In this document: positions 18,309-26,961 of the stretch, piece after piece
Layout: every line of letters starts with the position of its first letter
Numbering within the stretch: the first letter of the stretch is position 1
Source of the DNA: Rhizobium sp. Root483D2
GTDB taxonomy: Bacteria; Pseudomonadota; Alphaproteobacteria; Rhizobiales; Rhizobiaceae
Length of the DNA stretch: 64,000 bases
Direction of reading: 5' to 3'
NCBI RefSeq assembly: GCF_001426685.1
Contig: NZ_LMFB01000020.1
Span: 81,784-145,783 of the forward strand
Notes under the pieces: generated by a model
Databases searched by the model: none
The model's input: only the letters and a program-made list of their open reading frames with translations
What the model was told of the DNA's origin: nothing
Program-made: the position numbers and the translations under genes

Positions 18309-18523
18309 GCGCTCTCAAATGCTCTGACGGGCGGCCCTCATCGGGCCTTGGCGAGAACCCGGCATATAGAGAGGGTTTGCCGGAAGTCATCCTTTGCACA
18401 CGGTTTTTCTTCATCGGCACTTACCAAGGCGGAGCGAATATTCGCCCGGTCCGGACGGGTCAGAACGTTCAGCCGGCGTCCTTCTCTGGCTGCCCGTCCG
18501 GCTCTTTTTCGAGGCATCACACC

Positions 18524-18548
18524 GGAACAAATTCACCTTTTGCCCGTT
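18524..18548 (+). promoter_or_regulatory. Predicted EcfG-type promoter before the transglutaminase-like gene
   Basis: GGAAC at 18524-18528 and CGTT at 18545-18548 are 16 bases apart, an exact match to the general-stress promoter consensus. Transcription would begin near 18555, followed by the ribosome site TGGAGGA and ATG 18575. The 266 bases between the kinase and this gene otherwise hold nothing that I recognise. Confidence 0.7.
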
Positions 18549-18574
18549 CCTGCGATGTGGTGGAGGAAGCATTT

Positions 18575-19492
18575 ATGTTCATTCGGTTGGGTTACGAAAT
18601 AGGCATCAGCTGCGATCAGCCGACCCCGATGATGACGTTTTTGTCGGTGGATCGCGCCAGACGGCATGATATCGTCAGCGAACGCGGACCGATTTCCGAT
18701 CCTGTCGTCAAGATGGGGGAAGTGACCGATCCTTTTGGCAATGTCTGCATGCGTATGGTCGTTCCAGCCGGCGGGCTGCGTCTCAGCTATGATGCGGTGA
18801 TCAAGGACAGTGGCCGGCCGGACCCGGTCAACAGGGCCGCACAGCAGGTGCCGGTCGAAAACCTGCCCGCCGAATGCCTTCCCTATCTTTCCGCCAGCCG
18901 CTATTGCGAGACCGACCGTTTCGGCGCACTTGCCTGGCGTCTGTTCGGCGAAGTGGAACCGGGCTGGGCCCGTGTACAGGCAATCTGCGACTACGTGCAT
19001 CAGCGCCTGACCTTCAGCTATGGCTATACGGCGACGCTGCGCACAGCGATGGAAGCGCATGATGAGCGGTCGGGCGTATGCCGCGATTATGCGCATCTTG
19101 CCGTGGCGCTCTGCCGTGCGATGAATATGCCCGCGCGTTACGTCAACGGCTATATGGGCGATTTCAGCGAAACCGATCATCCAGCCCCCATGGATTTCAA
19201 CGCCTGGTTCGAAGTCTACCTTGACGACCGGTGGTATACGTTCGATGCCCGCCACAATGCCCCGCGCATCGGCCGGGTCGCGGTTGCGCGAGGCCGCGAT
19301 GCCGCCGACATTCCGCTGATCCAGACATTCGGCAAGCATGAATTGACGACGTTCAAAGTGTGGACCTCAAAGGAAACGGACAGTGCGTTGACCAAGCGGC
19401 ATAGCCGGGCGGATGTGTCGCTTTTGACGCCGTGGTTCAGCGAACGCTGGTCCAAGCTCGTGCAGCAGCGGGAGCTGGAGCGGGGGCATTGA
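18575..19492 (+). CDS. Transglutaminase-like protein
   Basis: A 305-residue protein with a transglutaminase/protease-like core from about residue 70 to 270. The nucleophile fits Cys169 in SGVCRDYAHLAVAL, and the third triad residue fits Asp224 in WYTFDARHN. The position where these proteins usually have the catalytic His is Asn209 (MDFNAWFEVYL), so activity may be altered. No signal peptide is seen. The family includes peptidases and peptide-crosslinking enzymes, often near genes for ATP-grasp or alpha-E proteins, which are absent here. ATG 18575 has the strong site TGGAGGA; upstream readings to 18377 have none. An EcfG-type promoter suggests stress induction. Confidence 0.8.
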   Translation: MFIRLGYEIGISCDQPTPMMTFLSVDRARRHDIVSERGPISDPVVKMGEVTDPFGNVCMRMVVPAGGLRLSYDAVIKDSGRPDPVNRAAQQVPVENLPAECLPYLSASRYCETDRFGALAWRLFGEVEPGWARVQAICDYVHQRLTFSYGYTATLRTAMEAHDERSGVCRDYAHLAVALCRAMNMPARYVNGYMGDFSETDHPAPMDFNAWFEVYLDDRWYTFDARHNAPRIGRVAVARGRDAADIPLIQTFGKHELTTFKVWTSKETDSALTKRHSRADVSLLTPWFSERWSKLVQQRELERGH

Positions 19493-19667
19493 GAGTGGCC
19501 GGGTATTTCGCCCGGTGAAAATCATGCTTCAGGTTGGTTTTTTCCTTAACCGCGCAAAAGGTAGAAAATAATCTCTATAAACTTGGTGTAAAATAGCGGA
19601 GAAAAGTACCAGACACAGTCGCCCTTCAGGCTTCTGATAATCTGCAACAACTCAAGTGGAGGACATT

Positions 19668-19817
19668 ATGCAAGGTTCGAAACCAGTCATGCAGAAAAGT
19701 CCGGTGAGCTACAGCGTTCATCCGGCACCGCAGTTTTCCTGGACAATGGCCGCGCAGGCCACAGCCCTTGCCGCCGCCTTCCTGTTCGTGACAGCGCTGG
19801 TTTTTGGCGCGATTTGA
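19668..19817 (+). CDS. Small single-span membrane protein, 49 residues
   Basis: An open frame of 49 codons with ATG 19668 preceded by GTGGAGGAC, one of the best ribosome sites in the window. The protein has a polar N-terminal part (MQGSKPVMQKSPVSYSVHP) and one hydrophobic helix, roughly residues 27-49 (MAAQATALAAAFLFVTALVF). It ends in a short tail GAI, so the C terminus lies at the membrane edge. A strong stem-loop follows 29 bases after the stop. I do not recognise a family. A function near stress genes is possible but unproven. Confidence 0.6.
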   Translation: MQGSKPVMQKSPVSYSVHPAPQFSWTMAAQATALAAAFLFVTALVFGAI

Positions 19818-19845
19818 GCGGTCCAATCAAAAAATTAACATTTTC

Positions 19846-19877
19846 AGGCCCTTGCGTCCCTCCGGATGTAGGGGCCT
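19846..19877 (+). terminator. Stem-loop after the small membrane protein gene
   Basis: Bases 19846-19859 pair with 19864-19877 over 14 positions, three of them G-U, around a CTCC loop. The T tract after it is short (TGCGTTT), so it may be an mRNA-stabilising 3' structure rather than a strong terminator. Confidence 0.55.
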
Positions 19878-20281
19878 TGCGTTTAGGGGTACACGAGAAG
19901 ATTTCTTGCACTGCGATCCATGCGTGCTCTTCCTCTTAAAAACCCATCCGGCCCAGCTGATTTGACCCCGTGGCGCATATGCCGCAATCGACGGCGGTTG
20001 CGGACGGCCACATCATCCCCCTTGCCGTCAGTCTTGCGGATATCGTAGCCTTGCCGTCTGAGATCCGACCCTCCTTCGTGTGAGGAGTGTCGGAGCGAAG
20101 CGGTTGGGAGGGATGCCTGTTGTTTCAAAGTGGGTCCTTCCGCAACCCTGCCCAGGAGGGGGAGGGGTTTTTACGGCGCCTGCAGCAACCGCTGCGGCGG
20201 CTCAAGCGAGTTTTCAGCGGTGAACGCTATCGCCAATCGATCCCGGTTGGCGCACTGAAAAACAGAAGACGATCAGACGGG
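19878..20281. other. Intergenic stretch with no recognised gene
   Basis: About 400 bases between the small gene's stem-loop and the ribosome site of the aldehyde dehydrogenase. Short open frames occur on both strands (for example 20087 onward on + and 19883-20128 on -), but they lack ribosome sites and have arginine-rich shadow-like composition. GAGGGGGAGGGG near 20155 is a purine run. I see no tRNA, repeat family or clear promoter. Confidence 0.5.
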
Positions 20282-20294
20282 AAGGACAAGAAAC

Positions 20295-21728
20295 ATGCTC
20301 GACAAGCGCAAATTCTACATCAACGGCGAATGGGTCGCTCCCCTTGTGGCCAACGATCTCGAGGTTTTGAACCCGGCGACCGAAAAGCCGGTCGCGGTGA
20401 TTTCCATGGGAAGTGCTGCGGATATCGACCGCGCCGTCGCCGCTGCCAAAACGGCTTTTGCGACCTATAGCCGCACGACGACGGAAGAGCGGCTGGCCCT
20501 TCTGGAAAAGCTGCTTTCCATCTACAAGCGCCGCTACGAAGAGATGGCGCAGACCATCACGCTGGAGCTTGGCGCGCCGCTGTCCATGAGCCGCGAACAG
20601 CAGGCCGATGTCGGCGTTGGCCATCTCCAGGGCTTTATCGACGCGCTGAAGCGCCTGCACAGCCGCGAAGTGCTGCCCAATGGCGATGTCATGCTGCGCG
20701 AGCCAATCGGCGTCTGCGGCCTGATCACGCCCTGGAACTGGCCGATCAACCAGATCGCGCTGAAGGTGGTGCCCGCCCTTGCGACCGGCTCGACCTGCGT
20801 GCTGAAGCCATCGGAATTCACGCCGCTGAACGCGTTGCTTTATGCCGAAATGGTGCATGAGGCCGGCTTTCCGGCCGGCACGTTCAACCTCGTCAATGGC
20901 GATGGCCCGAACGTCGGGGCCGCACTCTCCAAGCACAAGGACGTCGATATGATGTCGTTCACGGGCTCGACCCGCGCCGGCATCGCCGTCAGCAAGGATG
21001 CGGCCGAAACGGTCAAGCGCGTGACGCTGGAGCTTGGCGGCAAGTCGCCGAACATCGTCTTCGAAGATGCCGATCTTGAAGACCGGGTTTCCGGCAGCGT
21101 GCTGGAATGCTTCAACAATTCCGGCCAGTCCTGCGATGCGCCAACGCGTCTCCTGGTACAGAAGTCGGTCTATGACAAGGCCGTCGAGATCGCCACGCGG
21201 GTCGGAAGCGAGGCGAAAGTCGGCAATCCCGCCGAGGAAGGCAGCCATATCGGGCCGCTGGTCAGCGATGTCCAGTTCGGCCGGGTGCAGGCCCTGATCG
21301 AGGCTGGCATTGCCGAAGGTGCGCGTGTTCTCGTCGGCGGTGCCGGCAAGCCGGACGGTTTTGAGACCGGCTATTTCGTCAAGCCGACGATCTTTGCCGA
21401 TGTCAACAATACCATGCGCATTGCCCGCGAAGAGGTGTTCGGTCCGGTGCTTGCCATCATGCCGTTCGAGACCGAAGAGGAAGCGATCGAGATCGCCAAC
21501 GACACCAATTACGGGCTTGCGGCTTACGTCCAGACCGGTGATCCCAAGCGCGCCGAACGCGTTGCCGCACGGCTTCGCGCCGGCATGGTCCATATCAACG
21601 GCGGGCCGCATCGCTATGGCAGCCCGTTCGGCGGCTACAAGCAATCCGGCAATGGCCGCGAAGGCGGCCGTTTCGGGCTCGAGGATTTCCTCGAAGTGAA
21701 GACTGTTCACCGGCCTGACGCCGCCTGA
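20295..21728 (+). CDS. Aldehyde dehydrogenase family protein
   Basis: A 477-residue aldehyde dehydrogenase. TPWNWPI carries Asn148, FTGSTRAGI is the cofactor loop, Glu246 is in LELGGKS, and the nucleophile Cys280 is in NSGQSCDAPTR. The C-terminal SPFGGYKQSGNGREGG is complete. AAGGA lies eight bases before ATG 20295. It has its own leader and is followed by an intergenic repeat, so it may be monocistronic. If the aminotransferase and ureohydrolase downstream belong to an arginine-transaminase-type route, this enzyme could fill the guanidinobutyraldehyde step; that is inference only. Confidence 0.9.
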   Translation: MLDKRKFYINGEWVAPLVANDLEVLNPATEKPVAVISMGSAADIDRAVAAAKTAFATYSRTTTEERLALLEKLLSIYKRRYEEMAQTITLELGAPLSMSREQQADVGVGHLQGFIDALKRLHSREVLPNGDVMLREPIGVCGLITPWNWPINQIALKVVPALATGSTCVLKPSEFTPLNALLYAEMVHEAGFPAGTFNLVNGDGPNVGAALSKHKDVDMMSFTGSTRAGIAVSKDAAETVKRVTLELGGKSPNIVFEDADLEDRVSGSVLECFNNSGQSCDAPTRLLVQKSVYDKAVEIATRVGSEAKVGNPAEEGSHIGPLVSDVQFGRVQALIEAGIAEGARVLVGGAGKPDGFETGYFVKPTIFADVNNTMRIAREEVFGPVLAIMPFETEEEAIEIANDTNYGLAAYVQTGDPKRAERVAARLRAGMVHINGGPHRYGSPFGGYKQSGNGREGGRFGLEDFLEVKTVHRPDAA

Positions 21729-21765
21729 TGATTGGCTGAGTTAACTTTTGGTGCGACCCCATTTA

Positions 21766-21956
21766 CCGTCATCCTCGCCCTCGAGGCGAGGATCCAGAGT
21801 CGGACACTGAACCGAGCAAGAGAAAACTGACCCAGATGTCAGTCATCTCCGTGCTTGTCATGAAAACCGAGCTGGCCCCAAGTTTCTGGGTTGAGAGACT
21901 TTCTGACCCGACGGACATCGGGTGGCTGGATCCTCGCCTCAGGGCGAGGATGACGG
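21766..21956. repeat. Inverted-repeat element, family A (copy 1)
   Basis: The arms at 21766-21797 and 21926-21956 are near-perfect inverse copies built on CGTCATCCTCGCC, and the inner part contains GACCCGACGGACATCGGGT. Two related elements lie at 36711-36828 and 41015-41130. This is the longest copy, with extra sequence in the middle. It lies after the aldehyde dehydrogenase gene. Confidence 0.75.
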
Positions 21957-21991
21957 GGTGTGTGAAGGGCGAAGATGACGGGGTGGGTGAT

Positions 21992-22019
21992 ATGCCCGCA
22001 GGCACGTGCTTGCGGGCAT
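21992..22019. terminator. Perfect palindrome, terminator-like hairpin
   Basis: ATGCCCGCA at 21992-22000 is matched in inverse at 22011-22019, and the GGCACGTGCT between them is itself almost self-complementary, giving a fully paired 28-base palindrome with G-T pairs. It has no T tract. It could be a 3' structure or a cruciform. Confidence 0.4.
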
Positions 22020-22117
22020 TGGTTCACGAACTCTCATCATCCCATCAGGAGAAGTCGCTGTTTCCCGGCGGGGCGTTCTGATACCTGCAGAGCGTTATCG
22101 CGCCGGCGGATTGCGCC

Positions 22118-23050
22118 GTGCCAGACCTATGGACAGCGCCCGTGTCAGAGACCGTACTTCCCTCACCATCGAAACCGGCCTCGCCATCGGCCAACCGGCT
22201 TGCGCTGATCGCCCTGTTGATCGGCGGTGCCGCGATCGGCGGTTCGCCCATTTTTGTGCGGCTGTCGGAAGTCGGGCCGATGGCAACGGCATTCTGGCGG
22301 GTGGCGCTGGCGCTTCTGCCGCTCGTCATCTGGTCGAAAACGGCGGGGCATACCGTCACCGATCAGCGGCCGGCCGGACTTGCCGATTACGGCTTGCTGG
22401 TGCTGCCCGGCATCTTCCTTGCCGTCGATCTCGCGGCCTGGCATCTGGCACTGCACATGACCTCGGTTGCCAACGCGACCCTGCTTGCCAATCTGGCGCC
22501 GATCTTCGTGACGCTTGGCTCATGGCTGTTGTTTCGCGCCCATGTCAGCGGCGTGTTCATTGCCGGCCTTGCAACGGCGCTGGCTGGGGTCGTCATCCTG
22601 AAGGGCGGGCCGATGGCGCTGGGCGACGGCCAGCTGGCCGGCGATGCCACGGCGGCGCTGGCGGCGGTATTTTACGCCGGCTATATCCTGTCGATCGGCC
22701 GGCTCCGCAGCCGCTTTTCCACCAACCGTATCATGATCTGGAGCACGGCATCGGCCGCGCTCTGCATGTTGCCGATCGCCTTCTTCTTCGAGGCGAGCTT
22801 CATGCCCACCGCCCTGTTCGGCTGGGCCATCCTGTTCGGGCTTGCCTTCATCAGCCATGCCGGCGGGCAGGGGCTGATCATCTATGCGCTCGCTTTCCTG
22901 CCGCCGGCATTTTCGTCGCTGACGCTGCTGTTGCAGCCGGTCGTGGCGGCGATCCTCGCATGGCTGCTGCTTAGCGAACCCGTCGGCCTGATGCAGGCCA
23001 TCGGCGGCGCGATCGTGCTGGCGGGCATCCTGATCGCCCGCCGCGGCTGA
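22118..23050 (+). CDS. EamA/DMT-family exporter
   Basis: A 310-residue membrane protein with about ten hydrophobic segments in two EamA repeats. The first repeat begins RLALIALLIGGAAIGGSPIF and the second ATAALAAVFYAGYILSIGR. The C-terminal helix ends in two arginines. Members export metabolites or amino acids. The start is a GTG at 22118 with GGCGGA seven bases upstream; the nearby ATG is out of frame, and a GTG at 22142 is an alternative. The gene converges with the aminotransferase, 31 bases apart. Substrate unknown. Confidence 0.82.
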   Translation: MPDLWTAPVSETVLPSPSKPASPSANRLALIALLIGGAAIGGSPIFVRLSEVGPMATAFWRVALALLPLVIWSKTAGHTVTDQRPAGLADYGLLVLPGIFLAVDLAAWHLALHMTSVANATLLANLAPIFVTLGSWLLFRAHVSGVFIAGLATALAGVVILKGGPMALGDGQLAGDATAALAAVFYAGYILSIGRLRSRFSTNRIMIWSTASAALCMLPIAFFFEASFMPTALFGWAILFGLAFISHAGGQGLIIYALAFLPPAFSSLTLLLQPVVAAILAWLLLSEPVGLMQAIGGAIVLAGILIARRG

Positions 23051-23081
23051 TGTTGCCCGACCCGGGGATCAGACTTCCTGA

Positions 23082-24260
23082 TCAGATCCCGGGCAGATTG
23101 AATCCGGAAAGCCGTTCCTCAAGCTTCAGGATGGTCTGCGCATCCGCATTGGCGAAGGCAAAGCGCAGATAGCCTTCCTGGCCCTCGCCGAAATAGTCGC
23201 CGGGCAGGCAGACGATGCCGGCGATCTTTGCCAGCTTTTCGGCGACGAATTCCGAGCGGATATCCGGATAGGGATGGCGGATATAGGCGAAATAGGCGCC
23301 GATCGCCTGCAATTTCCAGCCCTTCAGCTTGCCCATGACGTGGCGGAGCGCGTCGGCGCGCGTGGCGATTTCGGCCCGGTTGCCCGCTCGCCAGTCTGCC
23401 AGCGCGGGAATGGCCTTGGCGACGGCCGATTGCGCCGAGCGCGGGGCGCAGATCTGCAGATTGTCCATGATCTTGGCAACCTGCTCGACCATGGCCGGTC
23501 CCGCGGTGATGGCGCCCAGACGGTGGCCGGGAATGCAGAAAGATTTTGAGAAGCTGTAGAGGCAGACGATACTGTTCTGCCAGCCCTTGATCGACAGGAG
23601 ATCATGCGGCGCGCCGCTGCCGTCGGGCAGGAAGTCGCGATAGGTCTCGTCGAGGATCAGCCAGGTGCGGTTGGCGCGGCACAGATCGTAGATCCGGTGC
23701 AGAAGCGCCGGTGGATAGACGGCGCCGGTCGGATTGTTGGGCGTTACCAGCGCCAGCGCGCGGATGCCAGGTTTCAGCGCTGCGGCAATGGCATCGACAT
23801 CCGGCAGGAAGCCGCTGCCCGCATCGCACGGTACCAGTTCGACGCCGATGCCGAGCATTGCCAGCGTCGTCTGCTGGTTGAAGTAGAAGGGATTGGTCAT
23901 CAGGATCGTATCGCCTGCACCGGCAATCGCCATGGCGGTGCAGATGAAGGCCTGGTTGCAGCCGGAGGTGATGTGGATGTTTTCACGTCCGATCTTGGCG
24001 TCGTAGAGGCCGGAAACATGCTGCGCATAGGCGCTGCGCAGGACATCCTCGCCTTCGATGGCGCCATAGCCGGTGAATGAGGGGGAGGCGGCGGCCTCGC
24101 CTAGCCAGGTCAGCATGTCGGGATGGGCGGGATAGCCGGGCACGGCTTGGCTGAGATCAATCAGCGGTCCGCGCGCGCCGTCATAGTCCTTGGCCCAGGC
24201 CAGAACGGACGGCACGGGCGGCGGCGAGAGCTTGGCGATCAGCGGATTGAAATGCGGCAT
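23082..24260 (-). CDS. PLP-dependent class I/II aminotransferase
   Basis: A 392-residue fold-type I aminotransferase. The substrate and cofactor regions are seen in SGCNQAFICTAMAI, VTPNNPTGAVYPP and LILDETYRDF; the Schiff-base Lys is in SFSKSFCIPGHRLG, and the C-terminal carboxylate-binding Arg is probably in GYLRFAFA. It lies 48 bases downstream of the LysR gene on the same strand and is likely cotranscribed with it. Both are divergent from an agmatinase-family gene, so the enzyme may act on an amino acid or amine of the same pathway. The exact donor cannot be read. Confidence 0.88.
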   Translation of the reverse strand: MPHFNPLIAKLSPPPVPSVLAWAKDYDGARGPLIDLSQAVPGYPAHPDMLTWLGEAAASPSFTGYGAIEGEDVLRSAYAQHVSGLYDAKIGRENIHITSGCNQAFICTAMAIAGAGDTILMTNPFYFNQQTTLAMLGIGVELVPCDAGSGFLPDVDAIAAALKPGIRALALVTPNNPTGAVYPPALLHRIYDLCRANRTWLILDETYRDFLPDGSGAPHDLLSIKGWQNSIVCLYSFSKSFCIPGHRLGAITAGPAMVEQVAKIMDNLQICAPRSAQSAVAKAIPALADWRAGNRAEIATRADALRHVMGKLKGWKLQAIGAYFAYIRHPYPDIRSEFVAEKLAKIAGIVCLPGDYFGEGQEGYLRFAFANADAQTILKLEERLSGFNLPGI

Positions 24261-24308
24261 CGGATTGTCCTGTGGTTCCTAAGACGTGACTGATTAATCT
24301 TGCGGTTC

Positions 24309-25355
24309 TTATGATTTGGCCCGCCGTTTCGGCGTCGGCTCCGGACGCCTGCTGCGGGCGGGCGAGGAGACGGGCTGAAAGCTGTCCTTGGCGGGGAGGC
24401 GTTCGGGCGCGCTCACCTTGTGAGTGCGGGCGCGGATGATGGTGCGTGCCGAGGTCTGTAGCTCCGGCATGGGGTCGTTTTCAAGGGCCGAAAACAGCCA
24501 GTCGATGAAGACCTTGACGATCGGCGCCGCGCGGTTTTCGTTGCGGCAGGCGACATAGAAGGCATCGTTGGCCGGAACGGTGAGATCAAAGGGGGCGATC
24601 AACTCGCCCTTGGCAATCAGGCTGCCGGCCGTAATGGTATCGCCAAGCGCCACGCCCTGATTGTGCAGCGCCGCCTCCGTCGAAAGCCGGGCGTCGCTCA
24701 TGAAGTGCTGGCGGCCGCGCTGGATATCGATGCCATCGGCGGCGGCAAGCCAGGTGTTCCATTCGCGCCCGTCATCGCCATGCAGGATCACATGATCGCG
24801 CAGATCGCGCAGCGAGCGCAACGGCCGCATGTTGAGGAGGGTGGGGCTGACGACCGGAAACAGCTCCAGCCGGCTCCACAGCCGCGCCCAGCAATCGGGC
24901 CAGTTGCCGTCGCCATAGAGCAGGCAGATATCGACATCGGCAGAAAAAAGATTGGCGGCATCGTTGGAGGCGATCAGCGTCAGTTGCACGTCGGGGAACT
25001 GTTCGGTGAACTGATGCAGGCGCGGGATCATCCAGAAGGACAAAAGCGCCGGCACGCAGACGATCCGCAGCTCGCCGCTGGTGGTCGGCCGCGTCATCGC
25101 GGCGGTGGCGGCGGCTATGCCTTCAAAAGCGTGGGTGACGGCGGGCAGGAGCAGCGCGCCTTGCGAGGTGAGTTTCAACCGCTTGCCGCCGCGTTCGAAC
25201 AGGGCGGCGTTGAAGGATAGTTCGAGCGCTCTTATCTGATGGCTGATTGCGCCATGGGTGACGTTCAGCTCGCGGGCGGCGGCCGAAACCGAACCACGCC
25301 GGGCGGTCGCCTCGAAGGCGCGCAAAGGGTTCAGCGGGGGCAGGCGGCTGGACAA
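24309..25355 (-). CDS. LysR-family transcriptional regulator (GcvA-like)
   Basis: A 348-residue LysR protein. The helix-turn-helix lies in LNPLRAFEATARRGSVSAAA...LNVTHGAISHQIRALE (residues 8-48). The effector domain starts near residue 95 with ELRIVCVPALLSFWMIPRL. The tail after residue 305 is basic and rich in Pro and Arg, longer than usual. The start is a TTG at 25355 with GGAG eight bases upstream; no in-frame ATG exists. It probably controls the divergent ureohydrolase and importer genes and its own operon with the aminotransferase. Confidence 0.87.
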   Translation of the reverse strand: MSSRLPPLNPLRAFEATARRGSVSAAARELNVTHGAISHQIRALELSFNAALFERGGKRLKLTSQGALLLPAVTHAFEGIAAATAAMTRPTTSGELRIVCVPALLSFWMIPRLHQFTEQFPDVQLTLIASNDAANLFSADVDICLLYGDGNWPDCWARLWSRLELFPVVSPTLLNMRPLRSLRDLRDHVILHGDDGREWNTWLAAADGIDIQRGRQHFMSDARLSTEAALHNQGVALGDTITAGSLIAKGELIAPFDLTVPANDAFYVACRNENRAAPIVKVFIDWLFSALENDPMPELQTSARTIIRARTHKVSAPERLPAKDSFQPVSSPARSRRPEPTPKRRAKS

Positions 25356-25610
25356 GAGGCACGCTCCGGGGCGTCGATCATGATGTTAGTTTTTCTCACA
25401 TCAAACGCTATAACAATGTCAATTGATTTTCCAATGAAATTGTTTCCTAATGTGATCAACAAAGGCAAAAGCCTGGGGAACATGCATCCGGACGCTTCTC
25501 TGGCAAACAGGGGCGGTTTTCCGGCTTTTGGCGGCACGAGCAGCGCATTTCACGCTCGATAACCATTAGAATCGCACGGTTTTCCAGGCCCAACACGAGG
25601 TCAAGCGGAT
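25356..25610. promoter_or_regulatory. Divergent control region between LysR gene and ureohydrolase
   Basis: The 255 bases are clearly more AT-rich than the neighbours. TCACAT at 25396-25401 and ATGTGA at 25450-25455 are inverse copies, and ACAAT/ATTGT pairs occur between them. LysR proteins commonly bind such dyads in divergent regions. The exact operator and -10/-35 boxes are uncertain. Confidence 0.45.
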
Positions 25611-26672
25611 ATGGCGTGGGATGACAGCAAGCTCAACGAACTGAAGGCGAAGTATGGCGAAGCCCATGGTGGCGAGATGTTCGACCCGACCTTCCGCAAG
25701 GTTGCCGACAAGATCTTCTCCAAGAACGGCACGCGCCTTGCGCCTTACTCCGGCGTTCCGACCTTCCTGATGGCGCCCTATGTGCCTGTCGATGCCAACG
25801 AGCCGGATTTCGGCAATCTGCAGGTTGCCATTGTCGGCGTGCCGATGGATCTTGGCGTTACCAACCGTCCGGGCTCGCGTTTCGGGCCGCGCGCCATGCG
25901 CACCATCGAGCGCATCGGCCCCTATAATCACGTGCTCGGCTGCGCGCCCGTGCATGACCTGCGCGTGGCCGATATCGGCGACGTGCCGTTCCAGAGCCGC
26001 TACCGGCTCGAACTCAGCCATGACGATATCGAAAAGCGCATCAACCAGATCGTCGAGGCCGGCGTGGTGCCTTTGTCGGTCGGCGGCGACCACTCGATCA
26101 GCCATCCGATCCTGAAAGCCGTCGGCAAGAAGCGCCCGGTCGGCATGATCCATATCGATGCCCATTGCGATACCGGCGGCGCCTATGACCTCACCAAGTT
26201 CCATCATGGCGGTCCGTTCCGCAACGCTGTGCTCGACGGCGTGCTCGATCCGACCCGCACGATCCAGATCGGCATTCGCGGCTCCTCCGAATATCTCTGG
26301 GAGTTCTCCTACGAGTCCGGCATGACCGTCATTCATGCCGAGGACGTGACCGGCATGGGCATTCCGGCCATCATCGAGAAGGCGAAGACGATCGTCGGCG
26401 ACGGCCCGACCTATCTGTCCTTCGATATTGACAGCGTCGATCCCAGCTTTGCGCCGGGCACGGGCACCCCCGAAATCGGCGGTCTCACCACCCGCGAAGT
26501 GCTGGAGCTGATCCGTGGCCTGAAGGGGCTGAATCTCGTCGGCGGCGATGTCGTCGAAGTCGCGCCGCAATATGATTCGACCACCAACACAGCGCATGTC
26601 GGCTCGCAGGTCCTGTTCGAAATCCTGAGCCTGATGGTGTTCAGCCCGTTCGTCAACGGGACAAGGGATTAG
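25611..26672 (+). CDS. speB: Agmatinase-family ureohydrolase
   Basis: A 353-residue manganese ureohydrolase of the arginase/agmatinase family. All metal ligands are visible: His161 in GGDHS, Asp183, His185 and Asp187 in DAHCDT, and Asp272 and Asp274 in FDIDSVDPSFAPGTGTPE. The N-terminal part (WDDSKLNELKAKYG) is longer than in E. coli SpeB. The reaction splits a guanidino compound into urea and an amine. Agmatine, guanidinobutyrate and guanidinopropionate hydrolases look alike, so the substrate is open. It is divergent from a LysR gene and followed by two importers and an amidase, which fits uptake and breakdown of a guanidino compound. Confidence 0.85.
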   Translation: MAWDDSKLNELKAKYGEAHGGEMFDPTFRKVADKIFSKNGTRLAPYSGVPTFLMAPYVPVDANEPDFGNLQVAIVGVPMDLGVTNRPGSRFGPRAMRTIERIGPYNHVLGCAPVHDLRVADIGDVPFQSRYRLELSHDDIEKRINQIVEAGVVPLSVGGDHSISHPILKAVGKKRPVGMIHIDAHCDTGGAYDLTKFHHGGPFRNAVLDGVLDPTRTIQIGIRGSSEYLWEFSYESGMTVIHAEDVTGMGIPAIIEKAKTIVGDGPTYLSFDIDSVDPSFAPGTGTPEIGGLTTREVLELIRGLKGLNLVGGDVVEVAPQYDSTTNTAHVGSQVLFEILSLMVFSPFVNGTRD

Positions 26673-26680
26673 GGCATTTT

Positions 26681-26905
26681 CTCTTCTCCCCAGCGGGGAG
26701 AAGGTGCCCGAAGGGCGGATGAGGGGGCCGAACGCTCCGAACTGCCGACCGCCCCCTCATCGCCTCGCCTGCGCTCGGCACTTCTCCCTGCGGGGGAGAA
26801 GGGATACGCGGCAAACTCCGTTGCTCCGGGCAGTTTTGGGGAGCTAACGGCAAATTCGATCGTCCCCTCTCCCCGTTTACGGGGAGAGGGTTAGGGTGAG
26901 GGGCA
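26681..26905. repeat. Composite RIME-like repeats
   Basis: Two units are present. The first, 26681-26803, has CTTCTCCCC-type arms plus a CCCGAAGGGCGGATGAGGGG core. The second, 26863-26905, is CCCCTCTCCCCG paired with CGGGGAGAGGG and ends TTAGGGTGAGGGGCA, as in the element at 6.9 kb. They fill the gap between the ureohydrolase and the amino-acid binding protein. Confidence 0.75.
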
Positions 26906-26961
26906 CGTCCCCAATCCGAATACCGTGCCTGCCACAAACAAAAATCACAAAGGGGAATACC

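Noticed and set aside
20087-20470. 127-codon frame upstream of the aldehyde dehydrogenase
   Set aside because: Arg-rich, no ribosome site, and its second half is an out-of-frame reading of the dehydrogenase gene.
22006-22974. 322-codon frame overlapping the EamA gene
   Set aside because: Wrong-frame reading of the exporter gene; the hydrophobic pattern belongs to the frame starting at 22118.
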